A stretch of DNA of 35,144 nucleotides from Alphaproteobacteria bacterium. Its GTDB lineage: Bacteria > Pseudomonadota > Alphaproteobacteria > JAUXUR01. The stretch lies in the NCBI GenBank assembly GCA_030680745.1, contig JAUXUR010000001.1:1-35144 (forward strand), in the 5' to 3' direction. Below, piece after piece: positions 25,502 to 34,323 of the stretch; position 1 is the stretch's first letter, and each line of letters begins with the position of its first letter. Made by a program: the position numbers and the translations under genes. Under the pieces are notes generated by a model. It saw only the letters and a list, made by a program, of their open reading frames with translations. It made no database searches and was not told the origin of the DNA.

Positions 25502-28500
25502 ATTTACCTGAGCTTTGTATTAAACGACCGGTTTTTGCAACCGTCATCAATCTATTTTTGTTGATTTTAGGGATTGTTGCTTTTTTCCGTTTAACAGTGC
25601 GTGAATATCCAAATATTGATCCACCCGTTGTGTCGGTTCAGACGAATTATCGGGGGGCGAGCGCTGAACTGATTGAAAGTGAAGTCACGCAAGTTTTAGA
25701 GGAATCGCTTGCAGGGATTGAAGGCATTGACGTTATTTCGTCTCAAAGTAGGCAAGAAGTGGGTCAAATAACGATTAATTTTAATTTGGAAGTGAATCCG
25801 CAAACAGCTGCAGCGGATGTCAGAGACCGTGTGGCGCGTGTGCGTGGTAATTTGCCTAAAGATGCTGACGAGCCCATAGTCCAAAAAGTTGAAGCAGACG
25901 CTCAACCTATTATTTATATTGCATTTTATAGTGATCGTCATAGCCCACTTGAGATCACGGATTTTGCGGATCGTGTCGTTAAAAGTCAGCTACAAACCTT
26001 GCCTGGTGTTGCAGGTGTTGCAATTTTTGGGGAACGACGTTATGCCATGCGGCTAAGTATCGACCCTGAATTATTGGCTTCTTTCCGTTTGTCACCGCAA
26101 GATATTGAATCTGCGTTAAGACGTCAGAATGTGGATGTGCCTGGTGGTCGTATTGAAGGTAAGTACCGCGAATATACAGTATTATCTGAGACTGATCTTA
26201 AGACACCTGAAGAATTCAACAATATGATCATTGCGCAAAGTAATAATTCCTTGATCAAATTAAAAGATGTTGGTTTTGCAAAATATGATGCGGTGAATGA
26301 ACGTAGTATCGCGCGTTATAATGCAAAAGATTCAGTTGCCTTAGGTATAATAAAACAAGCAACCGCAAATCCATTAGATGTGTCTAAAATTATTGCAGAA
26401 AAATTACCAGCGATTCAAAAAACAGTACCGGAAGGCATGCGATTTGAAATTGCGTATAATAAAGCTGATTATATTAAATCGTCGATTGAAAATGTGTATC
26501 ACGCGATTTTTGAAGCCATTATTCTTGTGGCTGTCATTATCTTTTTATTTTTGGGCTCCTTCCGCGTTTCTGTTATTCCGTTAATCGCCATCCCTGTATC
26601 ATTATTTGGTGCTTTTTTCCTGATGATGATGATGGGTTTCAGTATTAACACATTAACATTGCTTGCTTTTGTGTTGGCAATTGGTTTGGTGGTTGATGAT
26701 GCGATTGTCGTGCTTGAAAACGTGCATCGATATTTGGAGGAAGGCAAAAAACCTTTTGAAGCAGCCATTTTGGGTTGCAAAGAAATCAGTTTTGCGATTC
26801 TTGCTATGACGCTAACATTAGCTGCTGTTTTTGCACCTGTTGGATTTTTAACGGGTGTCACAGGTAAATTATTTACAGAATTTTCGTGGACATTGGCAGG
26901 TGCTGTGTTGATTTCAGGCTTTGTAGCCTTAACCTTGACGCCCATGATGTGTTCAAAATTGTTAAAATCCCATCAAAAGGCATCACCACTCACATCCTGG
27001 TTTGAAAAATTATATAATAATGTGCAAGCAGGATATCAAACGAAATTAAAATCAGCTTTGTTGAACCCTAAGAAAACCGTTTTTATAGGCGTCACATTAG
27101 CGCTTATTTCGATGTCAATGTTTTGGGTGATAAAATCAGAATTGGCACCCATGGAAGATGAAGGAACAATTATTGGTGTTTTCTTGTCGCCTGAAGGGTC
27201 AACCATTGATTATACAAGCAAATATGCTGCTGAATTGGAATCTATCTTTGATAAAGTACCAGAGGTTGAAAAATATTTCGTAGTTTCTGGTTATCCTGTT
27301 GTATCGCAAGGGATTTCTTTTTTGATTCTATCGGATTGGACGAAGCGGGAGCGCGAAGCCAAACGCATTATTTTTGATATGGGTTCTAAAATGTTCGGCG
27401 TGACAGGACTTATGGCATTTCCAATGAATCCGCCGCCTTTGGGTCAATCACCTCAGAACAAACCTGTTGAAGTCGTGATTCAAACAACGGAATCCTATGA
27501 TGTGTTGGATAAAATGTCGACAACATTGCTTGGTAAATTATATCAAAACCCAGGCTTGATGTATGTTCAATCAGATTTGAAATTGAATAAACCGCAATTA
27601 AAGATTGAAATTGATCGCGAGAAAGCAGCTGAATTAGGGATTGAAGTTGAAACAATTGGAAGAACAATTCAAACCTATTTGGGTGGTAGTCAAGTGACGC
27701 GTTTCAAGCGCGAGGGTAAACAATATGATGTGATTGTACAATTGGCAGCAAAGAACCGTGGCAGCCAATCAGATCTCGAAAAGATTTATATCAAAACGCC
27801 TAAAGGAGAAATGGTACAATTATCGAATGTTGTAAAGACTATACAAACAGTTTCGCCCAAAGAATTAAATCATTTTAATCAATTGCGCGCTGCGTCTTTT
27901 ACAGCGAATTTAGCGCCTGGTTATACCATTGGTGAAGCGCTTAATTTTATTGAAACCAGTGCAAAAGAAGTGATGAATGATCGTGCCAGAATAGATTTTG
28001 GCGGTGAATCACGTGAATTTAAAAAAGCATCTGCAAGTATTTATTTCTTCTTCTTACTAGCGCTTGTGTTTATTTATTTGGTGCTTTCAGCCCAATTTGA
28101 ATCTTTCAAAGATCCACTTATTATTATGGTGACTGTGCCTTTATCCTTAGCTGGTGCTTTATTGACCCTCTTTTTAGCGGGTAAAACGCTGAATATCTTT
28201 AGCCAAGTGGGGATGATTACACTTATTGGGTTAATTACCAAACACGGAATTCTCATTGTCGAATTTGCAAATCAACAACGTGAAAAAAATAAAGTACCAT
28301 TCCAGGCTATTTTTGATGCGTGTTTAATGCGATTCAGGCCTATTTTAATGACGACAGCGGCAACTGTTTTAGGTGCATTACCACTGGCGACTGCTATTGG
28401 TGCTGGCGCTGAAAGCCGTCAAAACATTGGTTGGGTAATTGTCGGTGGCTTGACCATTGGTACATTCTTTACGCTTTTTGTGATTCCTTGTGTTTATTTA

Positions 28501-28596
28501 CTTATGCAGCCACACGAAAAAAAGATAAAAGATATTTTTGTGATTGAGGGTGGCGCAGAAATGGGTTTAGAGTCAAATTATAGAGAAGCAAAATAG
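25498..28596 (+). CDS. RND multidrug efflux pump (HAE-1 type)
   Basis: This 1032-residue trimeric inner-membrane proton/drug antiporter is close in length to AcrB. It begins with the typical LCIKRPVFATVINLFLLILG and has two large periplasmic loops, two sets of membrane helices and the family's YPNIDPPVVSV. The proton-relay Asp pair of helix 4 is present as D400-D401 in AIGLVVDDAIVVLEN, and the helix-11/12 region (GLITKHGILIVEFANQQR) matches the family. Substrates are unknown; export of drugs, bile-like amphiphiles or host defence compounds is typical. It is translationally coupled to the adaptor. The last 110 bp are duplicated downstream. Confidence 0.96.
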   Translation: MNLPELCIKRPVFATVINLFLLILGIVAFFRLTVREYPNIDPPVVSVQTNYRGASAELIESEVTQVLEESLAGIEGIDVISSQSRQEVGQITINFNLEVNPQTAAADVRDRVARVRGNLPKDADEPIVQKVEADAQPIIYIAFYSDRHSPLEITDFADRVVKSQLQTLPGVAGVAIFGERRYAMRLSIDPELLASFRLSPQDIESALRRQNVDVPGGRIEGKYREYTVLSETDLKTPEEFNNMIIAQSNNSLIKLKDVGFAKYDAVNERSIARYNAKDSVALGIIKQATANPLDVSKIIAEKLPAIQKTVPEGMRFEIAYNKADYIKSSIENVYHAIFEAIILVAVIIFLFLGSFRVSVIPLIAIPVSLFGAFFLMMMMGFSINTLTLLAFVLAIGLVVDDAIVVLENVHRYLEEGKKPFEAAILGCKEISFAILAMTLTLAAVFAPVGFLTGVTGKLFTEFSWTLAGAVLISGFVALTLTPMMCSKLLKSHQKASPLTSWFEKLYNNVQAGYQTKLKSALLNPKKTVFIGVTLALISMSMFWVIKSELAPMEDEGTIIGVFLSPEGSTIDYTSKYAAELESIFDKVPEVEKYFVVSGYPVVSQGISFLILSDWTKREREAKRIIFDMGSKMFGVTGLMAFPMNPPPLGQSPQNKPVEVVIQTTESYDVLDKMSTTLLGKLYQNPGLMYVQSDLKLNKPQLKIEIDREKAAELGIEVETIGRTIQTYLGGSQVTRFKREGKQYDVIVQLAAKNRGSQSDLEKIYIKTPKGEMVQLSNVVKTIQTVSPKELNHFNQLRAASFTANLAPGYTIGEALNFIETSAKEVMNDRARIDFGGESREFKKASASIYFFFLLALVFIYLVLSAQFESFKDPLIIMVTVPLSLAGALLTLFLAGKTLNIFSQVGMITLIGLITKHGILIVEFANQQREKNKVPFQAIFDACLMRFRPILMTTAATVLGALPLATAIGAGAESRQNIGWVIVGGLTIGTFFTLFVIPCVYLLMQPHEKKIKDIFVIEGGAEMGLESNYREAK

Positions 28597-28619
28597 CTTA
28601 TGTGTTATTGGGATCAAAA

Positions 28620-28871
28620 ATGAAGAATTTAGTATTGTTCATCGCAATCTGTTTGATATCTAATGTTGCTATGGCCTTTGAAAATGAGAGGCCAGTATTT
28701 TCAAGTCAAGAAAATGTGCCAGAGCTCAATAACTATTTAAATGCTGATCATGAAGGTGAAAATGATATTGATAGTGAAGACGAATTGAATGACGAGACGC
28801 ATGAAGATGATACAAGCTCTCCATTAGGAAAATTTTTTCAAGAATCTGTAACAGCATGTTCTATAATGTAA
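28620..28871 (+). CDS. Small secreted acidic protein ending in CSIM
   Basis: This 83-residue protein begins at the ATG at 28620, with GGGA upstream, 23 nt after the RND pump stop. A signal peptide (NLVLFIAICLISNVAMA, about 19 residues) is followed by a very acidic region rich in Asp and Glu, then SPLGKFF and the C terminus CSIM. CSIM fits the eukaryotic CaaX prenylation pattern, which may be chance. It is paralogous to the protein at 29079: the signal region and the following [VT]FS-[SN]-QE-x-x-x-x-L-[NE]-N-[YL] line up. It is likely cotranscribed with the efflux genes. Function unknown. Confidence 0.7.
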   Translation: MKNLVLFIAICLISNVAMAFENERPVFSSQENVPELNNYLNADHEGENDIDSEDELNDETHEDDTSSPLGKFFQESVTACSIM

Positions 28872-28926
28872 TATTTTTCTTTTTTTAAACTAATCTTTTT
28901 AATTTTATCCTATTTGTAACATTTTC

Positions 28927-29048
28927 TGTGTTTATTTATGCATCCATTCACAAGAAAAAAAGGTAAAAGATATTTTTTGGTTGAAGGTAATGCAGATATA
29001 TGTCTAGAGTCAAATTACCGAGAAGTAAAACAATGTAAAGCTTCTTGA
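28927..29048 (+). pseudogene. Duplicated 3' fragment of the RND pump gene
   Basis: The sequence from tgtgtttattt (28927) to about 29031 matches the last roughly 110 bp of the pump gene (28488-28596) with scattered changes. Translation from the ATG at 28938 keeps the frame: KKGKRYFLVEGNADICLES followed by NYREVK parallels the pump's C terminus (KKIKDIFVIEGGAEMGLES, then NYREAK). It ends at TGA 29046-29048. It marks the left edge of a segmental duplication of about 440 bp that also copied the small secreted gene. It is unlikely to make a functional product. Confidence 0.85.
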
Positions 29049-29078
29049 CATAATAATAAGTTAATCAGGAGTAAAAAA

Positions 29079-29540
29079 ATGAAGAAATTAGTCTTTTTAG
29101 TCGCAATCTGTTTATTACCAAATCTTGTTATTGCTGTTGGCGAATGGCCAACATTTTCGAACCAAGAGGGCGCTGAACAAAGTTTAGAAAATTTAATGGT
29201 TATTGGTGCGAATAGCGATAAAGGTCATTTGATAGGTTCTTATGAATATACAATAGCTTCATTTACTTGTAATGCATTGATAGACGAAGCAAATAAAGAT
29301 AAATCTGCAATTGCTGAATTTAGACCAGGTGAGATTTTTGTTGAAGAAAGCGCTACTTATAATCTTTATGTAGGCGATGCGTTGGTTGATGGAACCGAAA
29401 CAGTGATCAAACGTCAGGCAGCATCTGAAGAAGAAAAAGAAGAAATCCCTTTAGGTACAGGTAATTCTAATGCTGTAGAAGATGACACTGAGGCTGTCAA
29501 AAAACCAGCCGGTAAAAAAGGATTTTGTAATTTACTTTAA
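29079..29540 (+). CDS. Small secreted protein ending in CNLL
   Basis: This 153-residue paralogue of the 28620-28871 product came from the same local duplication. CAGGAG lies upstream of the ATG. The signal peptide (MKKLVFLVAICLLPNLVIA) is close to its sister's. The mature region adds about 60 residues not found in the sister (roughly 45-105, including SYEYTIASFTCNALIDEA). It ends with an acidic stretch, then a Lys-rich segment (VKKPAGKKGF) and CNLL. A polybasic run before a C-x-x-L end resembles geranylgeranylated eukaryotic small GTPases; whether this matters is unknown. A strong terminator follows. Confidence 0.75.
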   Translation: MKKLVFLVAICLLPNLVIAVGEWPTFSNQEGAEQSLENLMVIGANSDKGHLIGSYEYTIASFTCNALIDEANKDKSAIAEFRPGEIFVEESATYNLYVGDALVDGTETVIKRQAASEEEKEEIPLGTGNSNAVEDDTEAVKKPAGKKGFCNLL

Positions 29541-29566
29541 GTTACATTCTTCCATCTGACATAAAA

Positions 29567-29604
29567 GGGCTATTCGGTTAATGTCGAATGGCCCTATTTT
29601 TTTT
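29567..29604 (+). terminator. Rho-independent terminator after the efflux/small-protein cluster
   Basis: gggctattcg (29567-29576) pairs with cgaatggccc (29585-29594), with one G:U-type mismatch, and a T-rich run starts at 29597. It lies 26 nt past the stop of the 29079 gene. It also shows that translation of the next gene does not start at the in-frame ATG at 29581, which falls inside the hairpin. Confidence 0.85.
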
Positions 29605-29625
29605 AATTACCTAATGGACATGAAA

Positions 29626-29985
29626 ATGCCTCACATTATTTTAGAATGCAGCGATAATATAATTGAATCAGATTTAAAGCCTATATGTATTGAAATACAA
29701 AAAATTTTAGTAGATAAATTGCCGACGCAATTAGATAGTTGCAAAAGTCGTATAATACGCCATAAAGATTATGTTCTAGGTGATAACCATATTGATAATG
29801 CTTTTGTGCATGTTTTTATCAGCGTCATGCCTGGTAGAGAGCAAAAATTAATTAATAGTATCAGTGAAATTATAGTGGATCGATTGAAAGTTTTTTTTCT
29901 AGAATCACGCGATCGATTGAATCTTCAAATAAGTGTTGCGATTAACGATTTGCCCGAAAGTTACCACAAATTCAAAAAAAACTAA
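29626..29985 (+). CDS. CHMI-family tautomerase/isomerase
   Basis: This 119-residue protein resembles 5-carboxymethyl-2-hydroxymuconate isomerase of the tautomerase superfamily. The start at 29626 (GGA 8 nt upstream) gives MPHIILECSDNI, which places the catalytic proline right after the initiator Met as in the family. Further conserved segments are CKSRIIRHKDYVLGD, FVHVFISVMPGREQKLI and LQISVAINDLPESYHKF. The classical role is homoprotocatechuate degradation, but no other gene of that pathway is present, so the true substrate may be another enol/keto acid. It stands between a terminator and obgE. Confidence 0.8.
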   Translation: MPHIILECSDNIIESDLKPICIEIQKILVDKLPTQLDSCKSRIIRHKDYVLGDNHIDNAFVHVFISVMPGREQKLINSISEIIVDRLKVFFLESRDRLNLQISVAINDLPESYHKFKKN

Positions 29986-30096
29986 AATGTACTAACCAAT
30001 TTTTAATGAATGGCCTAGAAGATATAATTTTAATACCTATATTTTTACAGAATGTGATATAACTTGATTTTTCTAAAATCACTTTGGGATTTTTAA

Positions 30097-31113
<1,017 letters not shown>

Positions 31114-31208
31114 GTCTTGTTGGTCTTTTGTTAAACAAACCTTGGAGAATTATTAATTCAAACCTTGCTCAATGCAGCATTTTTTGATACTTCTAATAAA
31201 TCTCTTAC

Positions 31209-31298
<90 letters not shown>

Positions 31299-31400
31299 TT
31301 CTTAAAGGAACATATTTATGTTCGTCAAATCTGCCAAATAGTTTGAAATGACCTTGTATCCTCTAGTTTTTTGAACGACTAGAAAAGTTGCAATCAAATT

Positions 31401-31425
31401 TGTAGGGAGATCCCCTCCCCCTACA
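31401..31425 (-). other. Hairpin downstream of the barrel-protein gene
   Basis: tgtaggg (31401-31407) pairs with ccctaca (31419-31425), 10 nt beyond the stop of the minus-strand gene ending at 31436. Only aaatttg follows on that strand, so it is at best a weak terminator. The rest of 31299-31435 shows no feature. Confidence 0.35.
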
Positions 31426-31435
31426 GATAGATAGT

Positions 31436-32290
31436 TTAGAATTTAAAAGTAATACCTAACCCAACTTCTTTTGTTTCATTTTTAGGTTCTTTTGCACAAA
31501 CTCTACCTATACCTCCAGTTTTACATATAGTTTTCGAATCAGCAATGGACCAATAACGGAAAAAAGGTTTCGCTTCAATCGCCATTTTTTCTAAATCCCA
31601 CCTTAAACCAGCTGCTGCCTTTAAACCATATCCACGCGATTGTTTGTTATTATATGTTCCGCCATAATAAGAACCTAGATGAGACTTTTGCAACCCCTTT
31701 AAAAATACATCATATTCAGCATTAGCGACAAAAGAAAGCTTCGAATCAATAGGAATTGTTAAATCAGATCCAATGGGGATATAAAGATAATGGGACTGTC
31801 TTAAATAGTTAGAATGACCTGTTGTTGTTCGGATTCCTGTAGGGGGCGTTATTAAATAGCGATAACCCAGGCCTAAATAAGGGCTTATTGTTACATTTGA
31901 CGAAAGATCAAAATGACGACCATATAAAGCTTGGGAATCAACATAGCAAGATGGATTAAATTTACGTTTTCCCGTACCATTTGACTTATACTTACCATTA
32001 CCTATTGCAAAACGTGACGCAAATTTAACGAAATTTTTACCAAAATTATAAGTATACGCGCCACCAAGACCAAATTTGGGACCTTTAAGAGACATTAATG
32101 GTTTCTTCTTGAGCCATTCTTTGTAAGAATATGCAAAAATCTCAGGCGTGACCTCAAACTGATGTGGCGAAACTATTTTTTGGTTGATATCTTCTGCATC
32201 AGCATGAAGCGCTGAGGAATGCGATAAAACACCAGGTAATCCTAAAGTTAAACATAACATTGATTTTAAAAACAGTGACTTAAGATTCAT
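31436..32290 (-). CDS. Outer-membrane beta-barrel protein
   Basis: This 284-residue protein has a signal peptide (cut near SSALHA, about residue 30) and a body of alternating aromatic/hydrophobic strands: FGLGGAYTYNFG, VTISPYLGLGYRYLI, SHYLYIPIGSDLTIPI, RGYGLKAAAGLRWDL. It ends in Phe (EVGLGITFKF), the terminal aromatic typical of BAM-inserted barrels. Two Cys residues near the C terminus could form a disulfide loop. AAAGGG precedes the ATG. Size suggests an 8- to 12-strand barrel of the surface-antigen/porin-like type seen in intracellular alphaproteobacteria. The exact family is not identified. Confidence 0.75.
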   Translation of the reverse strand: MNLKSLFLKSMLCLTLGLPGVLSHSSALHADAEDINQKIVSPHQFEVTPEIFAYSYKEWLKKKPLMSLKGPKFGLGGAYTYNFGKNFVKFASRFAIGNGKYKSNGTGKRKFNPSCYVDSQALYGRHFDLSSNVTISPYLGLGYRYLITPPTGIRTTTGHSNYLRQSHYLYIPIGSDLTIPIDSKLSFVANAEYDVFLKGLQKSHLGSYYGGTYNNKQSRGYGLKAAAGLRWDLEKMAIEAKPFFRYWSIADSKTICKTGGIGRVCAKEPKNETKEVGLGITFKF

Positions 32291-32401
32291 AAAAACACCC
32301 TTTCATTAAGTCATTACAGGTAAGTAATACTGATATGTTTTAAGGAATGTGTCAATATCAATTTTTTTAATATTCAAAAAGAATGTTTTTAACAATATCA
32401 T

Positions 32402-32732
32402 CAATCTACCGGACAAAAAAAGAAATTGTTTTCACCTCTCACCTTGTGGGAGAGGTCGTCGCGTAGCGACGGGTGAGGGGTGTCTAAAGCGTTTACAAGG
32501 AACACATCATCGTGTCGTATGTAAGCATTGCAAAACAATACTTACTCTCCAAAATACCCCTCACCCGCTCCCTTTGGTCGCGACCTCTCCCACAAGGGGA
32601 GAGGTGAAAAAAGTTCTTACTTTTGAGGAGCTTTTCGTAAACATTTGTGTTCATTTCTTTGGAATGAGTTGCTGGGCGTGAGATTAGGACAGTCAAAAAT
32701 CGGCCTAATGTTATTTTTTGTCCGGTAGATTG
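32402..32732. mobile_element. MITE-like non-autonomous element (331 bp)
   Basis: The perfect 19-bp terminal inverted repeats are caatctaccggacaaaaaa (32402-32420) and its exact reverse complement (32714-32732). They are immediately flanked by a perfect 9-bp direct repeat caatatcat (32393-32401 and 32733-32741), the expected target-site duplication. There is no transposase; the interior is mostly a palindromic repeat. Mobilisation would need a transposase in trans. Intact ends and duplication imply a fairly recent insertion, between the barrel-protein and lipoprotein genes. Confidence 0.88.
32433..32606. repeat. Large inverted repeat inside the MITE-like element
   Basis: Left arm 32433-32483 (cacctctcaccttgtgggag through gaggggtgt) and right arm 32554-32606 (atacccctcaccc through ccacaaggggagaggtg) are inverted copies with small indels, separated by about 70 nt. 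Apparent proteins read here (with HPLPLVATSPTRGEV-like strings) are typical artefacts of such repeats. Confidence 0.8.
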
Positions 32733-32953
32733 CAATATCATAGACTTAAGCTCAATTAACATGAAACAACAGCACGCATTTTATGCGCATTGGTATTTTT
32801 TAATTTTCAAGTTATTTTTGCATAAAAAATAAAAAAAATGTATTTTATTGCTATTTATACATCGTTAATATAGCTTACTGACATGAAACAGATATGAACA
32901 AAAGCATATAGGTTGAATCAATAAGCTAATTAACTGCAAACTCAGGAGTATTT

Positions 32954-33343
32954 ATGAAAAAACTTTGTCTTATTCTATGCTTAGCAACACCTCTTCTTGC
33001 AGGATGTGCAGCTAAAAGCGGCAATCAATTTCTAGAAAAAACGTCAGATGCTGAAGTCGCATCAAAGCTCATAGCCAACAAAACAACTAAAGCAGAAGTT
33101 AAAAATACCTATGGAGATCCAGTAGATTTTGACCTGCTCAGCGACGGCAAAGAATTGTGGACATATAAATTTACGCGTTCTTCTGCAAAAGGTATCAACT
33201 ACATTCCATATGCAAGCCTTGTTTACAACGGCACAAATGATACGACTAAAAGATTAAAAATATTATTCAACAAAGATGGCATTGTTGAAAATCATACATT
33301 CTCTACATCCGCAGGTGAAACAAAAAGAGGCGCTTTCCAGTAA
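32954..33343 (+). CDS. Putative lipoprotein with BamE/SmpA-like fold
   Basis: This 129-residue protein has AGGAG 7 nt before the ATG and a lipoprotein signal peptide with lipobox LLAGC (Cys18). The mature part has ATKA-like helix segments (EVASKLIANKTTKAEVKNTY), then GDPVDFDLLSDGKELWTYKF and RLKILFNKDGIVENHTFS. This is the helix-turn-helix, G-x-P and W-x-Y strand pattern of the SmpA/OmlA (BamE) fold, also used by other envelope lipoproteins. Role as a BAM-complex subunit is possible but not certain. A terminator follows. Confidence 0.8.
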   Translation: MKKLCLILCLATPLLAGCAAKSGNQFLEKTSDAEVASKLIANKTTKAEVKNTYGDPVDFDLLSDGKELWTYKFTRSSAKGINYIPYASLVYNGTNDTTKRLKILFNKDGIVENHTFSTSAGETKRGAFQ

Positions 33344-33363
33344 AAAGCAATTCGTTTCTTAAA

Positions 33364-33404
33364 ATAGAGAGCACATCAATAAATTGAGTGATGCTCTCTA
33401 TTTA
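33364..33404 (+). terminator. Rho-independent terminator of the lipoprotein gene
   Basis: atagagagca (33364-33373) pairs with tgctctctat (33392-33401), followed by tt and then A-rich sequence, 20 nt after the stop codon. The stem is strong but the T-run is short. Confidence 0.7.
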
Positions 33405-33490
33405 AAGCGATAATTGAGTTTTGAAATATCGCAAATGAACAAAAATTCGATGAACTTCTAAAAGCCATCAAAAATAAAATTAAATAAGTC

Positions 33491-33519
33491 TTGCACTGTC
33501 TGCAGAATTGTCCTATAAC
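33491..33519 (+). promoter_or_regulatory. Promoter of tRNA-fMet
   Basis: TTGCAC (33491-33496), a 17-bp spacer and TATAAC (33514-33519). The predicted start is near 33526, about 9 nt before the tRNA. Confidence 0.65.
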
Positions 33520-33534
33520 AACATCACACTCTGT

Positions 33535-33611
<77 letters not shown>

Positions 33612-33621
33612 AGTGTAGTTT

Positions 33622-33873
33622 TTAATGTCCTAGTTTTTTATTATCTTCACACACTTTCAGCCAGTCTACTTTACCCAGATATTTCCCAACAGGACGTTCC
33701 ATTATTTTTAGCTTAGCATCTTTGGTGTATGCAAAAGACATTGCTTGTCCTGCATCATTTTTAGTTAATGCATTCCATTTGGTATCACATGAGGCAGTAC
33801 CCGCAACCTTCATTGCTGATGCACCATATGAAAGGAAAAGAGCTGTCGCCAATACAAAAAATGTTTTCTTCAT
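33622..33873 (-). CDS. Small secreted protein with two cysteines
   Basis: This 83-residue protein has an ideal AGGAGG before the ATG. Its signal peptide ends near YGASA (about residue 20). The mature part of about 63 residues has ASCDTKWNAL near its start and VDWLKVCEDNKK near its end, so a single disulfide is likely. This Cys-x-x-x-W ... W-x-x-[VF]-C plan resembles small periplasmic proteins of unknown function found in alphaproteobacteria; I cannot name it more closely. A TATGAT -10-like box (33907-33912, minus strand) lies upstream. It converges on the tRNA-fMet gene. Confidence 0.75.
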   Translation of the reverse strand: MKKTFFVLATALFLSYGASAMKVAGTASCDTKWNALTKNDAGQAMSFAYTKDAKLKIMERPVGKYLGKVDWLKVCEDNKKLGH

Positions 33874-34003
33874 GATATCCTCCTGTTTAAGTTTTTCTCT
33901 AAGTTCATCATACCTTAATAAGTATTTAAATTTGGTTAAAGAGCCCTACTTCAACGAAAATTAATTCAAACTTCAAGAAAATAAAAATCCTTCATTTTTC
34001 CTG

Positions 34004-34031
34004 TTGACAAAATCAGCACGCAAGCTATTAT
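34004..34031 (+). promoter_or_regulatory. Promoter of the tRNA-Tyr/tRNA-Gly/tuf operon
   Basis: Consensus TTGACA (34004-34009), a 16-bp spacer and TATTAT (34026-34031). It is the best sigma70-type promoter in the window, as expected for highly expressed translation genes. Confidence 0.8.
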
Positions 34032-34039
34032 GACCGAAG

Positions 34040-34068
34040 TTTTTATCGTGTTTCACGCACGATAAAAA
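34040..34068 (+). other. Perfect hairpin at the 5' end of the tRNA/tuf transcript
   Basis: tttttatcgtg (34040-34050) pairs with cacgataaaaa (34058-34068), an 11-bp perfect stem with loop tttcacg. It begins about where transcription should start and ends 3 nt before tRNA-Tyr. No T-run follows, so it is not a standard terminator; it may shape or protect the precursor's 5' end. Confidence 0.6.
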
Positions 34069-34071
34069 TCT

Positions 34072-34157
34072 GGAGGGGTGGCCGAGCGGTCAATGGCAGC
34101 AGACTGTAAATCTGCCGACGAAAGTCTACGAAGGTTCAAATCCTTCTCCCTCCACCA
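34072..34157 (+). tRNA. tRNA-Tyr(GTA)
   Basis: This is a type II tRNA with acceptor GGAGGGG, a long variable arm and encoded CCA. The loop ctgtaaa gives anticodon GTA at 34106-34108. It is first in the operon with tRNA-Gly and tuf. Confidence 0.97.
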
Positions 34158-34176
34158 CTTTTCAGAATATTTAAGT

Positions 34177-34250
34177 GCGGGTGTAGCTCAATGGTAGAGC
34201 CGCAGCCTTCCAAGCTGATGACGTGAGTTCGATTCTCATCACCCGCTCCA
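34177..34250 (+). tRNA. tRNA-Gly(TCC)
   Basis: This 74-nt tRNA starts GCGGGTGTAGCTC and ends ACCCGCTCCA. The loop cttccaa gives anticodon TCC at 34209-34211. It lies 19 nt after tRNA-Tyr and 73 nt before tuf. Confidence 0.97.
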
Positions 34251-34323
34251 TAACGACAATACCCTTCTCATTTTATAATCATGGGTATAATGTGCATAAA
34301 ACCAAGTTAATGGGGCATAGATA

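Noticed and set aside
26499..26945. 148-residue frame antisense to the RND pump gene
   Set aside because: It is a shadow of a strongly conserved coding region, with no start signals.
29581..29625. Upstream start for the CHMI-family gene
   Set aside because: The ATG at 29581 falls inside a terminator hairpin, and the catalytic Pro requires the start at 29626.
32349..32762. Open frames on both strands through the MITE region
   Set aside because: They cross the inverted repeats and encode strings typical of palindromic-repeat artefacts (SPTRGEV, HLSPCGRGR). No ribosome binding site or family match.
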